Shown one piece after another: positions 37,272 through 51,400 of a DNA stretch of 64,000 nucleotides (the stretch's first letter is position 1; the number at the start of each line of letters is the position of its first letter). The notes beneath the pieces are model-generated. The model worked only from the letters and a program-made list of their open reading frames with translations. It had not been told where the DNA came from and made no database searches. Position numbers and translations under genes: made by a program. Origin of the DNA: Halichondria panicea (lineage: Eukaryota > Porifera > Demospongiae > Suberitida > Halichondriidae); the NCBI RefSeq assembly GCF_963675165.1, contig NC_087391.1:5674126-5738125 (forward strand), read 5' to 3'.

Positions 37272-39754
37272 ATGGTGATGATGAAGGAGCTATTGCTACT
37301 AGCTGCTGTACTGTGTGTCTGCCTGCACACCACACGAGCTGGCCCAGCATGCAACAAGTAACCTCTCCACACACACACACACACACACACACTAGCTAGG
37401 ATACTTTAAATTAATAGAGTCAGAGACGATTCTGTTCCAATTTAAAGTAATAATTTATGATGAGTCTGCTTTTCTACAGCCCAGTGTACTGTTATGGAGA
37501 CCTTCTAGATGCGGTTCAAAGGTCGAATATATTCCCTGATTCCAAGACGTTTGTTGATCGTCCTCTCAAAGCCAGTCCGGAGGTCATCCTTTCATCTTTT
37601 ACAGCCTCCCCGCCCACACAGCTGCATCAGTTTGTGCTCAACTGGACACTCGAGAGCAACTCCGACTTGTTGCCATGGGAACCAGACGACTGGACGGAGG
37701 GGTGAGTACATATTGTTTGATATTACATTTTGTATAATTGGATTCTCAGGCCATCTTTTATTGCTGACCTTGCGGATCCTTTGGTACGAGAATGGGCGAA
37801 TGGGCTGAATAAGGAATGGAGGTTGTTGGGTCGCCAGGTATCACCCTCAGTGAGACAACAGCCAGATCAGCACTCTCTCCTACCATTGCCACACCCCTTC
37901 ATAGTACCAGGGGGACGCTTTGGAGAGATCTACTACTGGTAGGCACTTGCTAATAATGTGTGCAGCAGCTGAGATTACGTTGAGTTAGGATTGTGCTTTT
38001 AATACTTCTTGAGAAGAAAAAGTAATGGGCTATTGTAAGAGGATTTTTTAGAAATGGGCCTGTTTTTATTACTTTGAGTGCACGTAACTTGAGTTAGGAT
38101 TGTGCATTTTCACAGTTACAAGATGCATTTTGTAGCCCTTTGAAGTACCTATCTATAGATCCCAACCCCACCCACCCCCTCCCAGGGACACCTACTGGAT
38201 AGTGAAGGGACTGCTACTGTGTGAGATGCAACAGACAGCCCAGAACATGGTGCTCAATCTACTCTCTCTAGTGGACAAGTAAGCCACTGTCCTACAGCTA
38301 ACAGTACACACACAATACTGATATAGATATGGTATGGTCCCTAATGGTGGGCGTGTGTACTACACCCGTCGCAGTCAACCCCCACTCCTCACACAAATGG
38401 TGGACCTAGTGTATGGTGCCACAGAGAACGTGACGTTCCTGACAGAGGCCTTACCACGACTGAGTAAGGAATGGGAGTTCTGGATGAATGAGAGGGTGGT
38501 CTCAGTACAGGGATACAGCCTCAACAGATATGCTGTGGACATTGACAGCCCCAGACCAGAGGCGTACACTGAGGACCTGGCCACTGCAAGCACACTGCCT
38601 CTAGGTGAGTGAGCTATTGTATCAGTCTATGGATTGGTGGTACACCCGCCTTCCAGTTGATCGTCCCTTGCTGTACACCCAGCTGACCTCCGCCGCAGAG
38701 TCTGGGATGGACTTCTCCTCACGCTGGCTACGAGATGGTCATACTCTCTCCACCATACACACACAGAGCATTGTACCAGTCGACCTCAACGCTATATTAT
38801 GCAGCAATGAAGCAACTCTAGCTAGACTGTACACAATCATTGGTGAGTGGGTCATGCTATTATAATAATTATTTTGTCAAAGAATTTTAAGTGCTCTTTC
38901 ATGCGTAGTGTTGTTTGCTGTGCAGGGAACACTTCTGCTGCTGCCATGTTTGAAGCAGCCAAGGCCTCACGTGAGCAATACTTTGATGCCTTGTTCTGGA
39001 ATGAGACTGAGGGGCTGTGGTTGGACTGGAACCGAGACACTGGCAATCACTCCACTGGTTTCTACAGCTCATCACTAGTACCACTGTTATGGGGTTGTTC
39101 TGTCAACACAAGCCAGCACAGACGTGTGCTTACCTCTCTGAGGGAACGAGGACTACTCAACTATCCCGGTGGACTACCAACCTCTCTGTATGAGTCAGGA
39201 CAGCAGTGGGACTACCCTAATGTATGGGCACCTCATCAGTGGTTCCCTGTGGTAGCATGGCAGCAATCACAGGATCAAGAGCTACAAGCTGCTGCTCAGC
39301 ACATGGCAGAGGCGTGGATAGTGTCTACCTATACTGGATGGAAGCAATACAACCGCACCATGTTTGAGAAAGTAAGTCAATTCTCTGTTCACTATTATTT
39401 CACGTTCATTCATGTACACAGTATAACTGCACTGTGTCTGGAGTACCTGGAGGGGGGGGGGAGTATGTCATCCAAGCCGGGTTCGGTTGGACTAACGGAG
39501 TCACTCTACACTTCCTCTCGCTTTTTCCAGCCTCCACTGTGGACCACCCCCCCTCTCTTGGTTGGGTCGCTCCTGTGGTGGTGCTATTGATACTGCTAAT
39601 TGCAGGGACACTCCCCTGTGTGTTGTGGTTGCAATGGATCTATAAGACAGGGGAGAGGAGATACAGGAACAGAGTGCAACAAGGTCCCACCATGGATGAA
39701 GAAACTAAGAGCGATGACACTCTAGACACTAACGAGCATAGAGAACTGTTATGA
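37272..39754 (+). CDS. TREH: Trehalase (GH37), membrane-anchored, 8 exons
   Basis: Exons 37272-37357, 37480-37701, 37750-37938, 38186-38278, 38327-38604, 38657-38842, 38926-39371 and 39422-39754 join in frame (1833 nt, 610 aa). A signal peptide is visible ([20 protein letters not shown]). Both trehalase signatures are present: [15 protein letters not shown] (split over exons 3-4) and [14 protein letters not shown], as well as GGGGEY and GFGWTNGV near the C-terminus. It hydrolyses extracellular alpha,alpha-trehalose to two glucose. The C-terminus carries a clear hydrophobic helix ([17 protein letters not shown]) followed by a charged cytosolic tail of about 45 residues, so this is a type I membrane form rather than the GPI-anchored form of mammals. 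Exon 8 has a run of ten G (39452-39461) in the coding GGGG motif. The first ATG was taken as start; two more in-frame Met codons follow immediately. Confidence 0.94.
37985..38145. mobile_element. Dispersed repeat family 2, copy in trehalase intron 3
   Basis: It contains two GAGTTAGGATTGTGC segments, then TTTTCACAGTTACAAGATGC and TGTAGCCCTTTGAA. A related copy lies at 46660-46925. No coding capacity or clear terminal structure is visible. Confidence 0.5.
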
Positions 39755-40040
39755 TCCATTAAGTTATTACGTGTTTTTTGTCAACTTTGTGATAAATTGT
39801 CTTTGATATGAATGACGTTACGCCATGTACTTAAAAGGGGTGAACTTGCCTGTATAATTATACTCAGGAGCAGATTAATTTATGTCATATTTTCCAATTA
39901 ATTTATAAGCATGCATGGCAGCCATTACCAGAAATGTAAAAGTCATGTGGCATACATTTAATGTAGTGATTTTGTCTATAATTATATAGATGGCATACAA
40001 AACAATTAGATCATGAGCACTGTGATAATAGTGAGTTAGT

Positions 40041-40712
40041 TCAAGTGAAAGCATCTTGTGCGCCAGTGTCTGTAGGTCTCATTCCCCTAGCCCGCAATAC
40101 AGCCTCTCGTTGCTTCTTCTCGTTGTCTCTTGCCTCCTGTTGTTTTCTCTGAGCCTCGAGCACATCATCAATGGAGACCTGCACTAGGCTCTGTGTTGAC
40201 TCCTTGAGGGCATCCTAGTGCATGGGGTATCATTGTAGATGAGGATTAGACACGAGTACTCAACTTACTATCTCTCCACATAGAGCGACATTCTCCCCTC
40301 GTACCAGATATATACCTCGAGGGATGTCTCCATATTGCTGCCCTACATAGATGCGCTCCACTGTGTCTTGCAGCAGGAGGTTAGCTAGTGTCAGGGAGAG
40401 GGGGTGGGGTAAGTATGGGGGCGTGCGTATGTATGAGGGGGTGGGGTAAGTATGGGGGCGTGCGTATGTATGGTACGAGTCTCACCAAACTGATCCACAC
40501 TCCTCAGATAACCGATGAGTGTCTTGCCGTCCCTCAGGACAACCAGTATTCGCTCTGTATATACATAAACAGAGAGGGGAGTGTGTACTACTGTATGCAT
40601 TTAGCTGCCACTCACTATCTATCTCCTGCACGAGACTTGCTGTGCCGGGTAAGTATGTCCCCAGACCTTCAGCGCTGCTATTGGTTGGTCCTGTAGTTGA
40701 GTCCTCTGCCAT
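40041..40712 (-). CDS. LSM1: LSM1, Sm-like subunit of the cytoplasmic LSm1-7 mRNA decay ring
   Basis: Exons 40712-40616, 40554-40486, 40384-40269 and 40214-40041 join in frame (456 nt, 151 aa; human 133). After a short extra N-terminal extension come LPGTASLVQEIDKRILVVLR (joined across intron 1), DGKTLIGYLRSVDQFANLLL (Sm1 motif), YGDIPRGIYLVRGENVALCG (Sm2 motif) and the LSM1-specific C-terminal helix region rich in Glu/Lys/Arg. Known role: the LSm1-7/Pat1 complex binds oligoadenylated 3' ends and promotes decapping in P-bodies. The match to LSM1 is clear through both Sm motifs. The N-terminal 22 residues are extra relative to vertebrates; an internal start is not available before LPGTASL, since no Met occurs there. 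Confidence 0.94.
40413..40480. repeat. Tandem duplication of about 38 bp, LSM1 intron 2
   Basis: Two direct copies containing GGGGTAAGTATGGGGGCGTG. The second copy ends just before the exon 2 donor. Confidence 0.85.
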
Positions 40713-40923
40713 TTCCTAGAAAATGTTTCTGATACAAACAGGTAAGGGTCGGCTCGGAAAAATCAGGATTTCACTGGAACTTAATTTTTATTGCAAAATC
40801 GTATAGCGGGGGCTGATGTTTAAATTTAATTATGCGGGTCCAAATTATTTTTAGACCCCCTGTTTGACCTTTGTACTTTAATATACTTCCAAATCAAGCA
40901 CACCAACACAACCCCTACAAAGA
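40713..40923. promoter_or_regulatory. Bidirectional promoter region LSM1 / DNAJC17
   Basis: 211 bp between divergent start codons of two RNA-metabolism genes. No TATA box was identified. Shared regulation is inferred. Confidence 0.55.
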
Positions 40924-42242
40924 ATGGCGAGTGCTAGCAGCCTCCCTCGAGATCTGGCCACAGAGATTGGAGTGGAAGATCTGTACGAGTACCTAGGTAT
41001 CAGTTCTGCAAGCACAGACAAAGAGGTGAATCACTGAGTCTGTTAGCCTGGTCTTTATAACTATATCTGTGTCTAGATCACAAGAGGCTATCGTAAGAAG
41101 GCACTCAGATACCATCCTGACAAGAATCCGGATGATCCAAAAGCTGCTGACTTATTTGAGAAGCTCTCCAAAGCTTACAGTATCCTCACTGACCCCGCTG
41201 CCAAAGTACGTACCGTTATTATAGTGTTACCATAGCAATAGCAATAGCTAGTGTTACTATAGCGATCCCTGTCCTTAGGGTGCGTATGACAAGTGGCTGA
41301 AAGCAAAGCAGGCGGCTAAAGTGAGGCATGAAGAACTGAATGCCAAGAGAAGAAAACTCAAAGAATGTAATCTATCCTTCCCATTATCACACCCACATAT
41401 CTCTCCATTGTTCTTGTGTGTAGCGCTGGAGAGTAGAGAGAGTCAATTATCCACTAGGGGGTGGAGCGACGAGAGAGAGGCAGCAAAGAAAATGCAAAAA
41501 GAGGTTAAACACCATACACCCCTGGCTTAAATTACACTCCTTTTCTGCAATTACCTCCTCTGCAGATTGAGCGTCTTCGAGATGAGGGCTTCCGTAAGAT
41601 ACATGAGCAGGAGGAGATATTGAGACGTCAGCTCCAGGCTCCACCCCCTGAAGACAACGAAGACCTCCTTCCCACGCTGAAGGTCACCTGGAGGGCCAAA
41701 ACCAGCGACCCAACTAATGGTGGCTACTCAAAAGAATCCCTCACTTATTTATTCTCAAAAGTAAGGCAGTGTATCCAGCTAGTGTACGTTACTCTATCCC
41801 CCTCCTCTAGTTTGGGCCTATACATCATGTGCTGGTCTCCAGTAAGAAGAGTGGTAAAGCTTTGGTCTCCTTCCAACACACCACTAATACTGTGAGTCAT
41901 ATATACACACAATAATTATTATGTATAACCCTCTGACTGGCTGGTTGCTTGCAGCTGAGTACTCTGGAATCTGGGATTGGAGTATCCACCAATCCATTGA
42001 CAATCTCCTGGGTGAGTGGGGCCCCTTCTACCACTGATGGGAGTGTACCTGGTGGAGATGTGGGGACGAGTGTGCCTGTGCAGAGTGTGAAGAGTGTGCC
42101 AGCGAGTGTGCCTGTGAGGAGTGTGAGGGGTGTGGAGAGTGTGGATGACTATGAGAGCCTAACCCTAATGCGATTGAGACAAGCAGAGGAGAGAAAGAGA
42201 CTCAACCAACAGCTCCTCCAAGAGCAACAAGAACCTTCTTGA
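40924..42242 (+). CDS. DNAJC17: DNAJC17, J-domain/RRM splicing-associated cochaperone
   Basis: Exons 40924-41025, 41077-41205, 41279-41366, 41424-41503, 41566-41760, 41811-41891 and 41955-42242 join in frame (963 nt, 320 aa; human 304). The N-terminal J domain has [32 protein letters not shown] with the HPD motif, and [21 protein letters not shown] charged coiled-coil linker follows. The LKVTWRAK segment begins an RRM that continues through [20 protein letters not shown] and [11 protein letters not shown]. The C-terminus is Ser/Val-rich and ends in a basic helix ([19 protein letters not shown]). Known role: nuclear Hsp70 cochaperone with links to the spliceosome and transcription. Confidence 0.94.
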
Positions 42243-42447
42243 ACTATATCATTAGCTAGGTATTAATTATTGCATCTCATGTGTTGTTAGTCAAACCATT
42301 CATTTGTAGCACTATAATTCTTATACATGTAACATTATTGTCGAGTAAAAAAATTCTTGTTTAAAAAATTATGTGAAAAATTAAGGCAGTCTGTATAAAA
42401 ACACATTAGAATCTAATATAATTATTGATGATGTATAAAGAACATGC

Positions 42448-44425
42448 TTAGAATGAACTGTCACTATCTCCCTCATCCTCTATGATGTCACTGATAATGC
42501 TATCTGTCTCGTCTGCTGACTCAGCACCGTCCTCGTCCAGATAGCGGAGGGTGGTGGGGTCATAGTACGTCCTCCTATCACCAATAATCCCCAGTCTCTC
42601 GGGAGGGCTGCATGCATGCATGCATGGTGGATCATGATAGTACGAGCATAATAGGGTACACCTTACCTCCAGTTGGTGGGTAGAAAGTTCCCCTCTTGCC
42701 TGTGCATGGGAAATGTTGGGCTATAGCTGTTAACGGCATATTCACTTACTTTGGTGGTTTGCAGGCTGTCTCAAATACCCATGGATACTTGTCCTTAGGC
42801 TGTGGGAAGTAACTCGTGTGTGCTTCTGAGTGCAGGCTATAATTATGGACAATATGCAATAAGGCACAAGGCACAATGATGGATAACTTACTCTTTCATC
42901 ATTCCTACAAACGGTCTCTCATAGACAATCTTGTAAGTTAGACTGAGAAGAAATTAATTATTATCGATATATTAAAATGTGTCAGTACTTACTATTGTTC
43001 ACTGGATTTCTTGATATCTCCTAAACCCTCCACCCTCACAGCAGCTGCACCATCTGCATGCAACCATTAGTACGTGTACAGGACAGTGTACATGCAGTGA
43101 CTGTATACCATTTCCACTATTGAAGTCTCTGTTGAACTGTGGAGTTCTGAAGAAACTGCACCCACACACACACACACAGTGATGTCATGAGATACTCAAT
43201 GCCTACTACACACCCACCTTCCCAGCTGTTGATGGACCACCTCCCAGTCCTTGTAACCAAAGGTGACCCACACCACATACAATATGAACTCATACAGCAC
43301 CTGCAGGAACATCATTCCCACCATAACTCCAGTGTATAGGGGAGTACGGTGAATTGCATTCAGTACAAAATACCTCAAAAAATTCCTTGTCAGTCTGTGT
43401 TCTGGACACCCTCAACCTGCACACACACACACCATTAGGACCCCCTGCATTGTACATCATTACTATACCCCCTGCATTGCCTACCTCCCGGCCTGACAGT
43501 GGTGACTCTCAGAGTGCCCAAGGCCGAGTATGATTCTGGAATATGCTTCACCAAGGTTGATCCTACTCTGTGCCAGCTCGTCCCTCCAGTGTCGTAGCGT
43601 CTCTCGGCAACCATCACCAAGGGAACTGCAGGGACTGTTTATCAATCACACACAGATATGAGCTCACGGCTTACCCTGGTATGGCTACGTTATCATCATT
43701 GAGTGCTTTATTGTGCTCCCTCCAACAGTTGTAGTAGATGAGTGTTGACCAGAGGAGGTGGTCCATCTCAGGTGTACTGTGTGTGTGGGGGAGGGGGTGG
43801 TCTGACTCAGAGACACAAGGTACTAATAGCTGCTTACTGTGAACAACTGTCAAACAGATGACAAGTGTTTCGTCGTGTCTTCTTGAGAGTGTCGTCACCA
43901 ATCAGCTTAACAGCAACAACTGCATGTGTACATAATTATGACCGATCAAAAATAACGCTAGGTCCCCAGCATTTTTAGAGTACTAGAGTCGGCTCTGTAA
44001 GTGTAACTAGAGTTCTGATGAGGTCACAACTTGTAGAGGGTGAGACTAAAAGATGTACTAGAGGAACACTAATTGATAACTAACCTTTGATGTCTTGCAG
44101 TGATATTACTCCATCATCATCGCTGCCTGTCATTTCAGTTGTTTGTGTATATGCTGGCAGCCATGGTCTTGGCTTTGAGTGTGAGACTCTGCCCTTCAAG
44201 CTACACAGTGGTTCAATTCATCATACATACAGCTAAGGAGGATATAAATTACCAGTACTGTATAGCTACCTTTGAAATTCCAGTTCTCCAGTAGCCTCCT
44301 TCCACACCCACGCACCTGTTCCCATGGCCGCTGAGCTCTGAGCCTGATGAGGGAGACAAGCTAGGTTAACACAGACACACTTTAGCTATTCTACTGACCT
44401 CAGGTATAACATCTTTAGCAGCCAT
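42448..44425 (-). CDS. Conserved-looking protein of unknown identity, 13 small exons (possibly PPP1R36-like)
   Basis: Exons 44425-44399, 44343-44316, 43919-43838, 43776-43675, 43625-43485, 43416-43374, 43300-43218, 43155-43109, 43053-42993, 42942-42892, 42836-42750, 42699-42667 and 42607-42448 join in frame (945 nt, 314 aa). Recognisable segments are VAVKLIGDDTLKKTRRNTCH, MDHLLWSTLIYYNCWREHNK, FFEVLYEFILYVVWVTFGYK, VVHQQLGRFFRTPQFNRDF and an acidic C-terminus (SADETDSIISDIIEDEGDSD). No signal peptide; the aromatic stretch is too polar at its ends to be a sure membrane helix. The look of the central part recalls protein phosphatase 1 regulatory subunit 36, but no decisive motif is visible and the identity is a guess. 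Consistent splice phases over 12 introns make the gene itself credible; exon 2 (28 nt) and exon 1 (27 nt) are the least certain. Confidence 0.7.
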
Positions 44426-44610
44426 AGCTCTGCAGAAAAGGGGGAGGGGCTGCCTTAATAAAAAATTTTCTCTGGGTTTTCCCCTTTCAAGCACACGCAC
44501 ACCTTCAACACACCCCAGTAAAAAAACAAAAGTTAATTAAAAGTTAGCTAACAACAGCTACAGAGCTAGAGAAGTACTGTATCATATATCCAGATCTAGC
44601 TCTTATAATT
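44426..44610. promoter_or_regulatory. Bidirectional promoter region of the unidentified gene and ASPG
   Basis: 185 bp between divergent start codons, the shortest of the four head-to-head pairs in the window. No core promoter motif was recognised. Confidence 0.5.
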
Positions 44611-48232
<3,622 letters not shown>

Positions 48233-48462
48233 CAGAAACTCTTTAGCTTATAAAGCTAGCTGACTAACACTGACTCACTTTAGTCACCCTGTACCACCAC
48301 ATGCATATGCTCTTTTATTCAATAATATTTATATTTGTTGACAATGCTGTAATCGTGTATTAAATAATTATGTGATTAAAAAAATTGTTGCTGCAATAAT
48401 TAATTAAAAATCTTTGAACTATAATTATACGGGGAACATGAATGAAATTAGTGTTCAGTTAA

Positions 48463-51400
48463 TTAGAGAGTTGTCAATTGTTCTGAGCGTTTGATAATTC
48501 CTCCGCCCATCAGCTGTTGCTCTGGCGGCCGTCTCTGCTGCTGATCGTACGTAGTCCCCCTAGGCTGATATTGCCCTCCGCGGCCTGAAGGCGTTCGATG
48601 AAACAAGTCAGAACCAGCTTCTCTTGTTCGAGTAGCACCATAGTCGGATGATGACAGCACTTGTACTCGGGGATCTTGGAGGGATCTCCTCCTGCGTTCG
48701 TCGTCTATGAGTCTCTGTCTCTGCAGCTCCCTCTGTTTGCTTAGCTCCCTCCCTTTGGCTTGCTCTCTTGCGTGCTGTCGAATGAACTTATCATCAGAGG
48801 AGGGAGAAACAGAGCCGTGTCTGTCTATCCTCACCGGCATGTCTACGTCCTCATCAATGTCTCTGTTCTGGAACACCAACTCTCTATTTAAGTTATCAAT
48901 GCTTCCATTGAGATGATCTGAACTGCGGCGTACTCCAGACTTCCCTCTTCTGCCTCCCTGACGAGTTAGACTGAGATTATCAGCTGATGGGAAAATGAGA
49001 TTGTCTCTGTCGCTAGCCTCGAATGAATCGCTACTAGTGCTACCAGCGTTGCCGTTAGTGATAATGCCGATATACCTCTCGTTGAAGTTATCCACGTCCA
49101 GTGATCCACTTTGCTCAGGAACAGTTTCCAATGTCATAGCGTATCCTTGAGACAGGGGGTTGATATCCTGTTTCCCTTTCCTGCCCACTCCTAATCGTCT
49201 GGAGGTAACCCCCGCGTCCATGGGGAGGGCGTCAGGCATCACCATTCCCCCTGAGGTGATATTGAATGGGCTGTCGACGGGAATGCCAGAGCTGCTGCCA
49301 TGGCTAGAGTTGAGACTGAACATGGAGGACATGGGTGTCACCGGTGGAGGCATACTAGGGAAGAACCCAATGCCCTCACTGCCATTGCCCAGCATATCGT
49401 TGGACGCTGGGTAGTTGTCAATTTGAGAGAGTGGGGTTAGTCCGAGTGAGAGGTAGGCTTGGGTTGGATCCTCGCTGAACTGTAGGTCAATCAGTTCATC
49501 TTCTTCGTACTCAGCATAGGGACTGGTTCGACTGCTGGCCCCGGTATGGTAGGAGGAGGCAGGCATGTCCGTCCCAGTGGACTCATAGAACGAGTGCTGC
49601 ACAGAGGAGAGAGAGGGGGATAAGGGTATTACATGCTACTGTTAGGTGATTTACAAGAAGCGTACATGATTATTACATGATTATTATTTTACTACATGAT
49701 TATTACAAGTATATGTATGGAAATTGGCCAAATAATAGTAGTTGAACTCACCTTTACAGCTTGCTTTGCCATGTGAGGGGGTGGTCTGCCATACTGTGAG
49801 TGGTCCTTGATGAGTGGTCGTCCTGAGTGCCCACTCATGATACCATCATCTCCAGTGCCAGAGTGATAGATGTGGTGGTTAGGGATGAGGTCTATACTTG
49901 ACTCAATCTGACTATAGTGGTTGGCATGGTGAAGGGGAACAATGTCGATGGGGCTCATCTCCTGTACAGAGGGGAGGAGGGTAATTAAGCTAGGTATACA
50001 ATCAGCCATGCATACACAGGTATAGTAAATACAACCATGCAGTATGCATGCACGGAGGTAGTTGTTGCGAATCTACTAATGACTTACCACATTCTCTTCT
50101 TCACCAAACCAGAAGTCAGAGGCCCTGGACGATGGCCTGTGGCCAGTGTTGGGAGCGTAGCGTCTTTTCTTGTTCCTCTTTAGGACGTACCGAATGACGA
50201 ATACAAGGACTACTGCTAGGAGTAAGAGGATGACAACACCCATGCCACCACCAATAGCGGCAACAGGCACAGGCACATCAGCACTTGGGGTATCTTCTAC
50301 ATCTGAGGGCGTTGTTGTGTCTTGAGTGGTTGGCGGTGTTGTGTCTTGAGTGGTTGGCGGTGTTGTGCCTTGAGTGGGCGATGGTGTTGTGCCTTGAGTG
50401 GGCGATGGTGTTGTGTCTTGAGTGGTTGGCGGTGTTGTGTCTTGCGTGGGCGATGGTGTTGTGTCTTGCGTGGGCGATGGTGTTGTGTCTTGCGTGGGCG
50501 ATGGTGTTGTGTCTTGCGTGGGCGATGGTGTTGTGCCTTGCGTGGGCGGTTGTATTGTGCCTTGAGTAGTCCCAGTGGGTGTCTCCGTGTGTGAGACTAT
50601 CGGGGTTTCAGTAAGTCCAGGAGTAGTTGTCTGTATTACTGCTTGTGTCGAGCTGCTGGTTGCAGAAGATGTCTCAACTGCAGTAGAGATGACACTGGTT
50701 GTTGAAGATTCTGTGGTGGGAGTTGGTACAATATTACTGGTAGTAGTCGCTATTATAACCGTGTCTGTTGAGGTTACTTGTAGCATTTGTGTAGCAGCAG
50801 ATTCACTTGAAATCATCGTTGAGATTGGGTTAACACTCATCGTAGATGTTGTGCCTGGGTCTGAGATTGTGGAAACAATTGACGACAGAGTTGCACTAGT
50901 GGATTGTACACTGGAGGATGATGACATGCTAGACAATATAGTTGTACTTGGGGATGGAGTTACGCTTGAGGATGGAGCTGCGCTTGAGGATGGAGCTGCG
51001 CTTGAGGGTGGAGCTGCGCTTGAGGATGGAGCTGCGCTTGAGGATGGAGCTGCGCTTGAGGATGGAGCTGCGCTTGAGGATGGAGCTGCGCTTGAGGGTG
51101 GAGCTGCGATTGAGGATGGCGACATGCTTGATGATACAGTTGCACTGGTCAATGCTGGCACACTAAGGGATGGCGACATGCTTGACGAAACAGTTGCACT
51201 GGTCAATGCTGGCACACTAGGAGATGGCGACATGCTTGAAGATACTGTTACACTGGTCGATGCTGGCACACTAGGAGATGGCGACATGCTTGACGATACA
51301 GTTGCACTGGTCGATGCTGGCACACTAAGGGATGGCGACATGCTTGACGATACAGTTGCACTGGTCGATGCTGGTACACTAGGAGATGGCGACATGCTTG

